Source of the DNA: Marinilabilia rubra
GTDB taxonomy: Bacteria > Bacteroidota > Bacteroidia > Bacteroidales > Marinilabiliaceae
Reading direction: 5' to 3'
DNA: 64,000 nucleotides
NCBI RefSeq assembly: GCF_003121985.1
Contig: NZ_QEWP01000007.1
Coordinates: 186,001-250,000 of the forward strand
The notes below the pieces were generated by a model. It made no database searches, was not told where the DNA came from, and worked only from the letters and a program-made list of their open reading frames with translations. The position numbers were made by a program, and so were the translations under genes. Of the stretch, positions 9,171 to 17,015 are shown in pieces (position 1 is the first letter of the stretch; each line of letters starts with the position of its first letter).

Positions 9171-10241
9171 TTAATGTTCTGTTTTACTAGTACTCATTCC
9201 TATAAATAAAGCTGTCAGCAGAGTGAAAATATAAGCCTGCAAAACAGCCACCAATAATTCAAGCATAAACATCACAAGCGATAACAAAACTGAAACAGGT
9301 GCGATGTAAATGGATTTTAAGATGAAAATAATTGAAATCAAACTTAAAATAATGATATGTCCGGCAGTGATGTTGGCAAACAGACGAATCATTAAAGCAA
9401 AAGGTTTAATGAAAATCCCAACAAATTCGAGTGGCACCAAAAGTATCTTAATCGGGAAGGGCATACCCGGAGCTATAAAAATATGTTTCCAATAGTCTTT
9501 TGACGCAAAAATATTAATGGCCAAAAAGGCAAAAACAGCCAAAGTTGCTGTAAAGCTTATATTTCCGGACAGATTGCTTCCTCCCGGAAAAAATGGGACA
9601 ATACCGATTAGATTATTAATCCAGATAAAAAAGAATAACGTAAGTAAAAACGGAACAAACTTATCGGCTTTGTCCTCGTCTATCTGACTTCGTGCTATAT
9701 CGTCACGAACAAAAAGAATTAACGGTTCAAGAATTGCCCGGAAACCTTTAGGGGGAGGCATCCCATAGCGTGCATAAGCCTTGGCTGCAGACAAAAATAT
9801 TAACAACAGCAATAACATTGACAGAATCATGCTGGCCACATTTTTCGTAATTGAAAAATCCAAAGGCGATGGATTGGTTATGGAACCTTGCCCATCTCTA
9901 ATAATGGTTCCTTCATGATCTGTCAGGTAAAAATGTCCGTCTTCAAGCACTAAGTGGTCATTACCTATTTTTACAGGATGCTCTGCATGGAAAAAAGAAT
10001 CGGATGAATAAAACCATAGCTGATTGTCATGCCACAAAATGACAGGTAGCGGCATAGAAATATGCACAGGGTGTCCGTGCCGGTTAGTGTAGTCAATTAC
10101 ATGCCACTGATGGGAATCACTAATATGCCCCATTATTAGTCCAAAAGCATCAACCGCCCCTTCTTCTTCAGCATGTTCCGAAGAAGCCTGAAGGTTCAAG
10201 CTTGTCACTAACAGAAAGAATATGATGAATAATATTCTCAA
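9171..10241 (-). CDS. atpB: ATP synthase F0 a subunit
   Basis: The 356-residue protein begins with a signal-like segment and an extra periplasmic domain of about 120 residues rich in His and Asp, a common Bacteroidota feature. Five or six membrane helices follow. The essential Arg is in ALMIRLFANITAGHIII, and the WINNLIGIVPFFPGG segment is also typical. It is first of the structural ATP synthase genes here, 18 bp before atpE. Confidence 0.95.
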   Translation of the reverse strand: MRILFIIFFLLVTSLNLQASSEHAEEEGAVDAFGLIMGHISDSHQWHVIDYTNRHGHPVHISMPLPVILWHDNQLWFYSSDSFFHAEHPVKIGNDHLVLEDGHFYLTDHEGTIIRDGQGSITNPSPLDFSITKNVASMILSMLLLLLIFLSAAKAYARYGMPPPKGFRAILEPLILFVRDDIARSQIDEDKADKFVPFLLTLFFFIWINNLIGIVPFFPGGSNLSGNISFTATLAVFAFLAINIFASKDYWKHIFIAPGMPFPIKILLVPLEFVGIFIKPFALMIRLFANITAGHIIILSLISIIFILKSIYIAPVSVLLSLVMFMLELLVAVLQAYIFTLLTALFIGMSTSKTEH

Positions 10242-10375
10242 TTTTCAGGGATATTTTGATGAGAAAAATTAATTCTAATGCCCCGGTAAAAAACTCATTT
10301 TATGAACACAATATTTCTATACGCACTCAATGGAAAGTAAGTTTCTTTTTTACAATCAATTTTGAACTTATAAAA

Positions 10376-10765
10376 TTAATACTTTCTAAGAAACAGCCAT
10401 TTGATTTTCCATTTTGTATCCATAAAAAGGAGAACCAAATAAGCCACTACAGATGGAATTACAAATACCTCAATATCTTCATGTTCCTTTTCAAAAAACA
10501 AGATGATCAAAACAGGAATAAGAAGCATTTTTAGCATAGAAATCACAACTAACCCAAAACCCGGAGCTTGGTGAGAATAAGCCTTGATTTCCTTTAAAAT
10601 ATATGTACTCAAAGGAAAAAGAGCTATAATAATGGCGGCGAGATAAAACCAGTTTTTTGGAATATGTTCCGCTTCAATAAAAACAATAAGGCCTGCCATC
10701 CCTTTGATTAGCAGGCCGTAAAAAAACTCTTTTATCAATAAAGCTTTATACAGAAGTGTACCCAT
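10376..10765 (-). CDS. Small four-helix membrane protein upstream of atpB (AtpI position)
   Basis: About 129 residues with four hydrophobic segments, for example GMAGLIVFIEA, FYLAAIIIALFPLSTYIL, ISMLKMLLIPVLIILFF and VFVIPSVVAYLVLLFM. The ATG at 10765 (MGTLLYKALL) is preferred to the upstream TTG at 10774. The bactofilin stop is at 10775, so the genes almost touch. Its place directly before atpB is that of AtpI or AtpI-like assembly factors, but no diagnostic AtpI motif is visible, so that role is inference from position only. Confidence 0.75.
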   Translation of the reverse strand: MGTLLYKALLIKEFFYGLLIKGMAGLIVFIEAEHIPKNWFYLAAIIIALFPLSTYILKEIKAYSHQAPGFGLVVISMLKMLLIPVLIILFFEKEHEDIEVFVIPSVVAYLVLLFMDTKWKIKWLFLRKY

Positions 10766-10774
10766 ATAAATCAA

Positions 10775-11164
10775 TTATTTTTTAATATCCTTGGGAGGTG
10801 TTTGTGGTGAAGACCCCTGATTTCCCATATTACAGGTTCCGGTAAATATAGCGCCTGGTTCAATGTTTAATTTTCCGGTTTTAATATCACCATTAATCTT
10901 AGAACTGGCTTTAAGTGAAAGCAACTCACTTACATTAATTTTTCCATTGAGAGAACCAGCAAGTTCGGCATTACTGCAAAACACTTCACCCTTAATTAAT
11001 CCGTTGGAACCAATTACTACTTTGCCTTTAGAATTGATATTACCTTCAATTTGCCCATCAATTCTGATATCTCCGTTGGTCTCCACATCGCCCACTATTT
11101 TGGTACCCTGTCCAATCATATTTGGCAGTTTGTTTTCTGGTTCAATACTTTTTGCCATGGCCAT
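10775..11164 (-). CDS. Bactofilin (polymer-forming cytoskeletal protein)
   Basis: The 129-residue protein has a short disordered tail, then a right-handed beta-helix core with repeating GDIRIDGQIEGNI, GKVVIGSNGLIKGEV and SKINGDIKTGKLNI rungs. Bactofilins self-assemble without nucleotide and organise cell shape or membrane-bound proteins. The Pro-rich C-terminal tail (QTPPKDIKK) is also typical. Two ATGs 6 bp apart are possible starts. A full promoter match lies 45 bp upstream, so this gene probably leads the transcript into the ATP synthase genes. Bactofilin next to atp genes recurs in Bacteroidota. Confidence 0.92.
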   Translation of the reverse strand: MAMAKSIEPENKLPNMIGQGTKIVGDVETNGDIRIDGQIEGNINSKGKVVIGSNGLIKGEVFCSNAELAGSLNGKINVSELLSLKASSKINGDIKTGKLNIEPGAIFTGTCNMGNQGSSPQTPPKDIKK

Positions 11165-11208
11165 ACTTAAATTTATTGTTTGTAATTACTATTCTCACTA
11201 AAAAAAAC

Positions 11209-11237
11209 CAAAATTAATTCATTACCCCGTTATCAAA
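11209..11237 (-). promoter_or_regulatory. Bacteroidota-type promoter before bactofilin and atp genes
   Basis: On the minus strand TTTG (11237-11234) is followed after 17 nt by TAATTTTG (11216-11209). This fits the TTG-N17-23-TAnnTTTG pattern known from Flavobacterium and Bacteroides. The expected start site is close to 11202, giving a leader of about 40 nt. Confidence 0.6.
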
Positions 11238-11301
11238 ATCCACTAGAGAAGGGGCAATCAAAAAATTTCCATCTTAAGCAAATTTAAAAAGATTATTGGA
11301 A

Positions 11302-12744
11302 TTATGACTGATTATCCATTAAATCCCTGAGGGCATTTAACTGTTTTTCTTTTTTTACCTGCCTGAGGTTTTTGGCGGTATTGGTATAATACCGGTGGTT
11401 TGAAATAAAGCTGATTTGCTTTCTGTTCCATTCGTCAATGGTCATCTTGCCATTAAAGGTTTGTATTTCATGATAAAGATTACGACTCACGGGAATAAAA
11501 TCTGAACGCCCCAGGTAATCAAGGTCAGCATCTTTAAGAATCGCTTCCAAATGGCTTCTTGGTTTAGCATTTTTGCGGGTCACATTAATCAGAGAGGTAA
11601 TTTCTTCAATCTGATCATTTTGGAATCCATACATTTGCAATATTTCCCGCGCCAGTTCTATACTGTTATCTTCATGATTTTCATACGCAATTAAAAACCC
11701 ACTATCGTGAAACAAGGCTGCTGCTTTCAACAGGAGCATCTCTTCCTCACTAATGTTTTCGCCTTTACCAATAATTTCAACCTGGGTAACTACATCCACT
11801 GTATGCTTCATATTGTGATAGGTAAGGTCGTCGGATAATTCACTTTCCAGTCTGTTTAAAATGGCTTCTTCCATATCCACAAAACGGATGTGCTGAAGTT
11901 TGATCCGGAATAATTCATTGGGCTCCTTCCCTTCCCCGTTTATCGATAATTCAGGAATAATTCCCCTTATAAAATACATATCGGTTTCACCTTTGTATTT
12001 AATGGGCATTTTTCCTCTGTGTTCCCCTTGAAAAAATTCATTCACCAATTGCCAGGTAATGCCTGAGATATTGATTTCTCCTGCAATGCCAGAAGATTCC
12101 ATACGGCTGGCGATGTTGACAGTATCTCCCCAGATGTCAAATGATATTTTCTTTCGGCCTACCATTCCTGAAATAACCGGTCCGGTATGAATACCAATAC
12201 GCAACTCCCAATATTCTTTGTGTTCGATGACTTTTAAGCGGCGCATTTCCTCCATGAAATTTTGCATTTCAATGGCGGCCAAAACAACTTCAACAGGATT
12301 GGTGCTGTTTTTTAAAGGCAATCCTCCGGCACACATATACGCATCACCAATGGTTTTAATCTTTTCAATGTCATATTTTTCAACAATTTCATCAAATTGA
12401 AGAAAGAACTGATCCAGTTCATCAATCAGCATTTCAGGATTGAGTTGCTCTACAATTCTGGTGAACCCCTGTATATCGGCGAAAAGAACTGTGACTTTTT
12501 GATATTTTCTTGATCTCTTTTTGGGTCCCTGATGCGTATGAACAACGGATTCGCTATCGTACTGGGTCTGGATACGGTGCGCTTTTTCTTTCACCTTTAA
12601 AGCAAGGGAAACCCGTTCCTTTGTAAGTTTCTCTACTTTAATTGAAATATAATTTCTAATCCATATCACTATAACCAGAATGATAAGAAGAAAAACCAGA
12701 AAAAAAATAAAGATATGATTAGATATGATTTCAATCATGACCAA
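11302..12744 (-). CDS. Class III adenylate cyclase fused to an HD hydrolase domain
   Basis: This 480-residue membrane-anchored protein has one N-terminal helix (about 10-29), a short coiled linker, and a class III cyclase domain at about 82-260. Metal-binding Asp90 (LFADIQGF) and Asp134 (KTIGDAYM) are present, with adenine-selecting Lys130 and Asp203 and transition-state Asn210 and Arg214 (DIWGDTVNIASRM). An HD domain follows at about 300-440 with H310/H314, the H346-D347 pair and a later DADLD. Cyclase and possible phosphodiesterase or hydrolase are thus on one chain. ATP as substrate is read from the residues; the HD domain's substrate is unknown. It is monocistronic. Confidence 0.9.
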   Translation of the reverse strand: MVMIEIISNHIFIFFLVFLLIILVIVIWIRNYISIKVEKLTKERVSLALKVKEKAHRIQTQYDSESVVHTHQGPKKRSRKYQKVTVLFADIQGFTRIVEQLNPEMLIDELDQFFLQFDEIVEKYDIEKIKTIGDAYMCAGGLPLKNSTNPVEVVLAAIEMQNFMEEMRRLKVIEHKEYWELRIGIHTGPVISGMVGRKKISFDIWGDTVNIASRMESSGIAGEINISGITWQLVNEFFQGEHRGKMPIKYKGETDMYFIRGIIPELSINGEGKEPNELFRIKLQHIRFVDMEEAILNRLESELSDDLTYHNMKHTVDVVTQVEIIGKGENISEEEMLLLKAAALFHDSGFLIAYENHEDNSIELAREILQMYGFQNDQIEEITSLINVTRKNAKPRSHLEAILKDADLDYLGRSDFIPVSRNLYHEIQTFNGKMTIDEWNRKQISFISNHRYYTNTAKNLRQVKKEKQLNALRDLMDNQS

Positions 12745-12914
12745 GTTTTATTGTCGTAACAATCTCGCAATATAAAAAAAGTCTTCAAAAAACTAACATT
12801 AATCTACAGTTTCAGTGAATTCAAAAAAATGCCCTAAAAACTTTAATGTTTGTAAAAACAAAAGTGTTATCTTTAGCCGCTAAATAGAATAAAACTGACC
12901 GAATTGATCTGACC

Positions 12915-13748
12915 ATGGAAAGCTTAATGCATAGTATTCTTGTACCCTACGACTTTACCGATGTAGCGTTCAATGCTGCAGCCCATGCAGCAAATCTATC
13001 TGCTGTTCTGAATACAAACATAACGCTGCTTCATATAGTTAAAAAAGATTCCGAGACTGGTAATGCCGAATCGAAATTAAAAGAAGAAGCCTCCAGGATT
13101 CAGAAAAAGCTTAATGTCAATATCCAAACTCTTGTCAAAGAAGGTTCCATCTTTAAAACAATTAATGCAGTTTCTGAAGAACTTGAGAGTGCCATGGTTG
13201 TTATGGGAACACATGGCATGAAAGGTCTCCAAAAGCTGACCGGCAGCTGGGCATTAAAAGTTATAGTCGGCTCCAGGGTTCCATTCCTGGTAGTTCAGGA
13301 ACCTCCGCAAAAAAATGATTATACAAAAATCGTTTTCCCGGTAGATTTTAAATCCGAAAACAAAGAGAAACTAAGATGGGCAGAGTATATGTCCCGCTTC
13401 TTTCAAACCAAAATATTCCTGTTCTCTTCCACTTCTAAGGATGGCGGCGTAGATGGAAAAACCAAAGCAAACGTTGTTTTCTGTAAAAACTTCCTTGAAG
13501 AGAAGAACATCGATTACGAACTTATTCTTGCCAAGCATAAAAACTCTTTTTCTCAGGAAACGATTGATTTTGCAAAAGAAAACAATGCCGATCTTATTAT
13601 CATCATGACTACCCGTGATATTGCCTTCCATGATTACGTCCTGGGAGCCCAGGAGCAATATATCATTGCCAATAGTGCAAAGGTACCGGTCATGGTTATT
13701 AATCCAAGAACCGACTTAATGAAATATGGATACGGTGGAGGATTTTAA
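12915..13748 (+). CDS. Universal stress protein, two tandem Usp domains
   Basis: The 277-residue cytoplasmic protein has two Usp halves. The first (about 6-137) starts ILVPYDFTDVAFNAAAHAAN and has VVMGTHGMKG. The second (about 142-270) starts KIVFPVDFKSENKEKLRWAE and has ADLIIIMTTRD. The usual G-2x-G-9x-G-(S/T) ATP-binding motif is only partly recognisable in the first half (GTHGMKGLQKLTGSWALKV). Such tandem Usp proteins are common in Bacteroidota, and the exact stress is not predictable. A terminator follows at 13784. Confidence 0.9.
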   Translation: MESLMHSILVPYDFTDVAFNAAAHAANLSAVLNTNITLLHIVKKDSETGNAESKLKEEASRIQKKLNVNIQTLVKEGSIFKTINAVSEELESAMVVMGTHGMKGLQKLTGSWALKVIVGSRVPFLVVQEPPQKNDYTKIVFPVDFKSENKEKLRWAEYMSRFFQTKIFLFSSTSKDGGVDGKTKANVVFCKNFLEEKNIDYELILAKHKNSFSQETIDFAKENNADLIIIMTTRDIAFHDYVLGAQEQYIIANSAKVPVMVINPRTDLMKYGYGGGF

Positions 13749-13783
13749 ACAAAAAATACCATCTGATTTTTTCTACAACATCA

Positions 13784-13816
13784 AAGGCAAGGGCATATTT
13801 ACCTTGCCTTTTTTTG
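13784..13816 (+). terminator. Rho-independent terminator after the Usp gene
   Basis: AAGGCAAGG (13784-13792) pairs perfectly with CCTTGCCTT (13802-13810) across a 9-nt loop and runs into seven T residues. It lies 35 bp after the stop codon. Confidence 0.85.
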
Positions 13817-13906
13817 CTTTATAGATGGCAAAGTAAACATTGTACCTCAGGATGAACTGCGACGGGTTTAGATTTTTTGTATTTTCGCACTATCACACTT
13901 ATTGCT

Positions 13907-14485
13907 ATGGATTTAATTTTTGCTACCAATAATCAACATAAAGCGTCAGAAATTGCCCACCTGTTAACAGAAAAGTGGGAGGTAAAATCCCTTGCAGATA
14001 TTGGCTTTACACAGGAAGTTCCCGAGACAGGAACTACTCTTGAAGCCAATGCTCTGCAAAAGGCCCGGTATATCCATAACCAGTTGGGTAAAGATTGCTT
14101 TGCCGATGATACAGGGCTTGAAATTGAAGCTTTAAAAGGAGAACCCGGTGTATACTCTGCCAGATATGCCGGTCCTGCAAAAGATAGCAATGACAACATA
14201 CGAAAGGTGTTAGCTGAAATGCAGGATAAACATAACAGAAAGGCCCGCTTCAGAACAGTTATTGCATTAATTATTAACAAAAAAGAAGTGCTCTTTGAAG
14301 GGATTGTTAGTGGAGTCATCCTTTCCCATCCTTCCGGAATGGGCGGTTTTGGTTATGACCCCATTTTTAAGCCCGATGAAGCAACCATGTCTTTCGCTGA
14401 GATGCCTTTAACCGAAAAAAACCAAATAAGCCACAGGGGCCGGGCAGTCCAAAAACTGGTAGAATATTTAAAGACCATCAATTAA
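13907..14485 (+). CDS. rdgB: XTP/dITP diphosphatase (RdgB/HAM1 family)
   Basis: This house-cleaning enzyme hydrolyses non-canonical purine triphosphates to the monophosphate. The substrate loop is FATNNQHKASEI at the N terminus, the metal site is FADDTGLEIEALKGEPGVYSARYAG, and the C-terminal signature is GGFGYDPIF with SHRGRA. I chose the ATG at 13907 (MDLIFATNN), since the in-frame extension to 13877 begins at TTG and adds residues outside the family. The 192-residue length is normal. It is followed 9 bp later by porZ. Confidence 0.96.
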   Translation: MDLIFATNNQHKASEIAHLLTEKWEVKSLADIGFTQEVPETGTTLEANALQKARYIHNQLGKDCFADDTGLEIEALKGEPGVYSARYAGPAKDSNDNIRKVLAEMQDKHNRKARFRTVIALIINKKEVLFEGIVSGVILSHPSGMGGFGYDPIFKPDEATMSFAEMPLTEKNQISHRGRAVQKLVEYLKTIN

Positions 14486-14494
14486 TAGCTTTTT

Positions 14495-16906
14495 ATGAAC
14501 CATCAGTTAATAATTTTCTACATCCTCATTTTCGGATTTTTATTCAGTCCTTCCCACAATACTCATGGTCAGGATCGATGGAAAGGCTATTTCTCTTATA
14601 AGAAATGTTTTCAGGTAGACGAAACAGACGATTTTATTATTGGCGCCACAGAGCTGGGTCTAATCTTTTTCCATAAAGAAACGCGTTCTATTTCCGTAAA
14701 AAATAAAATTAACGGTTTGTCCGATGGCGGAATTTCAACAATCAAAGCTTTAGGTGGGGGCAATACTATATTGATAGGTTACGAAAACGGAAATATAGAC
14801 ATTCTCAGAAACGGGGAAGTCCATAACATACCCGATCTCAAAATTGAAGCATTGACTGCCAGCAAACGGATAAACCACTTTCTTTACCATGAAGGTTCTG
14901 TTTTTTGCAGCACTGATTTTGGCATACTGGAAATTGACATTGAAAAAAATGAAATCGCTTCAACATTAATAATTGGTAACGAAGCCACCTTTCTGAAAGT
15001 CAATACAACAATTATTGAGGACAACTTCATATATGCTGCTACATCTTCCGGAGTATTGCGGGCAGATTTAAACACGTCTCTTGCCTTTTATGAAAACTGG
15101 AACCTTATTTCTGATGACAATCAAGAATATTGTGACCTGGCAAAATCATCAAATGGGATAATAGCCGTACGTGGTATTGAAGGAGAATCAACTTCAATTA
15201 TACAAATTTCCGAGACAGAAGATACGGCACTCCGAAATTTTAATCAATTTGAAAGCATAACCTGGGATGGCCGGAACTACATACTCGCAACAAGAAATCA
15301 GGTTCATTTCCTGGACGCCTCTTTTAATATTACTCAGAGTTTGAGCTCAGTTCAAAACTCAGAAGACAGTGACCCCTATCAGCCCTCCTTTAAAGATGCC
15401 TTTAGCTCTTCTTCAGGTGGATTAGTTTTTGCGGACTGGGACGGTGGACTGTTTTACAAAAGCGGAGCAAACACATTTCAGCAAATTCTCCCTTCAGGAC
15501 CCTATTCAAATCAGGTTCTTAAAACATCCAAAATCCAGGATGACCTTTGGATTGTTCCCGGCGGTTTTGGCTCATTGTATAACAATGCAAATATTCCTCC
15601 CGTGGTTTCAATTTTAAAAGATACCGAGTGGAAATTCTTCACCAGAAGTAACACTGATTTATTTACTTCCGGCGTCAGAGATCTGGTGAATATCGCAGCG
15701 AATCCAGTTAATCCGGATAATGTTTTTATATCATCCTGGGGAAATGGAGTTTTTGAGTTTGGCAAAACAGATCAGGAAGGAGATATAATTCTCAAAAAAC
15801 ATTACACGGAGGATAACAGTCCTTTGAGCAATGCTCCCGGTGCACCAGCCTACAGATACACCAGGGTTTGGGGTGCCACATTTGACAATAACGGGAACCT
15901 TTATATGACAAACTCCGAATTTGTTGATGGCATTGTTGTATATAATGCCGCAGACAGCCTCTGGTATGAGTATTCTTATGGAAGCCTCAAAACCCGTTAC
16001 AGTAAAATTGGAGAATTAATCATTGATAGTAACGGGTATAAATGGGTCTATGCCGTTGGAGGTTCTGTAAAAGGCATTTTCGTATTTAATGACAATGGCA
16101 CCATTGACAATCAGTGGGATGACCAATACCGGGGTACGATAAGCAGAGATGATGACCCGGACGAGCGCAACATGGGGAAACTGGAGTTATGGGATGAAAA
16201 CGGTGAGCCTCTTACCAATAATATATACAGTTTAGCGAAAGATAAAAACGGTTATATCTGGATAGGAACAGACATAGGTGTTCTGGTTCAGTATAATCCT
16301 GAGAACATTTTTAATATTGAAAGACCTGCATTTATTCGTATAAAAGTACCCCGAAATGATGGCAGCGGGCTGGCTGATTATTTGCTGGAAAATCAGCGAG
16401 TGACAGCGATTGCTATTGATGGTGCCAACAGAAAGTATTTTGGAACTGAGGGATCAGGTCTTTACATTATTTCGGAAGATGGCACAAAGACCGTGGACCA
16501 TTTTACAACAACAAACAGTCCGCTTCCATCTGACAATATTCGTGATATTGAAATAGACAATGAATCTGGTGAAGTTTATATTTCAACAGACGCCGGACTG
16601 ATTAGTTACCGGGGCGATGCCACATCAGGTAATGAAACTTTTAATGACGTTTATGTTTATCCAAATCCCGTAAGACCGGAATATGAGGGGCCCATCAACA
16701 TATCCGGATTAGCAAATCGCACCAATGTTAAAATTACAGATACTGCCGGAAACCTTGTTTATGAAACGATCTCATTAGGAGGAAAAGCACTTTGGAATGG
16801 AAAAAACCTATATGGGAAAAAGGTTAAACCGGGAATATATTTAGTGTTCCTTTCCTCGCCTGACGGCAGCCAAACGGCCCAAACAAAGATTGCATTTATT
16901 CGGTAA
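14495..16906 (+). CDS. porZ: Type IX secretion system protein PorZ
   Basis: The 803-residue secreted protein has a signal peptide (about 1-25) and two seven-bladed beta-propeller domains with LGLIFFHKETRS, YGLWV-like and GYIWIGTDIGVLVQYNP blades. The C-terminal T9SS module has DVYVYPNPVRPEYEGP, VKITDTAGNLVYET and GIYLVFLSS. In Porphyromonas gingivalis PorZ is part of the cell-surface attachment complex that links cargo to A-LPS. Its C-terminal domain is thought to be retained. The match in length and C-terminal text is good. It supports a working T9SS, used by the T9SS-tailed proteins of this window. Confidence 0.88.
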   Translation: MNHQLIIFYILIFGFLFSPSHNTHGQDRWKGYFSYKKCFQVDETDDFIIGATELGLIFFHKETRSISVKNKINGLSDGGISTIKALGGGNTILIGYENGNIDILRNGEVHNIPDLKIEALTASKRINHFLYHEGSVFCSTDFGILEIDIEKNEIASTLIIGNEATFLKVNTTIIEDNFIYAATSSGVLRADLNTSLAFYENWNLISDDNQEYCDLAKSSNGIIAVRGIEGESTSIIQISETEDTALRNFNQFESITWDGRNYILATRNQVHFLDASFNITQSLSSVQNSEDSDPYQPSFKDAFSSSSGGLVFADWDGGLFYKSGANTFQQILPSGPYSNQVLKTSKIQDDLWIVPGGFGSLYNNANIPPVVSILKDTEWKFFTRSNTDLFTSGVRDLVNIAANPVNPDNVFISSWGNGVFEFGKTDQEGDIILKKHYTEDNSPLSNAPGAPAYRYTRVWGATFDNNGNLYMTNSEFVDGIVVYNAADSLWYEYSYGSLKTRYSKIGELIIDSNGYKWVYAVGGSVKGIFVFNDNGTIDNQWDDQYRGTISRDDDPDERNMGKLELWDENGEPLTNNIYSLAKDKNGYIWIGTDIGVLVQYNPENIFNIERPAFIRIKVPRNDGSGLADYLLENQRVTAIAIDGANRKYFGTEGSGLYIISEDGTKTVDHFTTTNSPLPSDNIRDIEIDNESGEVYISTDAGLISYRGDATSGNETFNDVYVYPNPVRPEYEGPINISGLANRTNVKITDTAGNLVYETISLGGKALWNGKNLYGKKVKPGIYLVFLSSPDGSQTAQTKIAFIR

Positions 16907-17015
16907 TATTCACCGTTCCTGAAACATTAAAGTTCTTTTCAGGTAGCGTTGTTATTATTTAGATTCTGCAATTAAATAAATAGCCAATGTTGAACCTCAA
17001 TAAATACAACCATTG

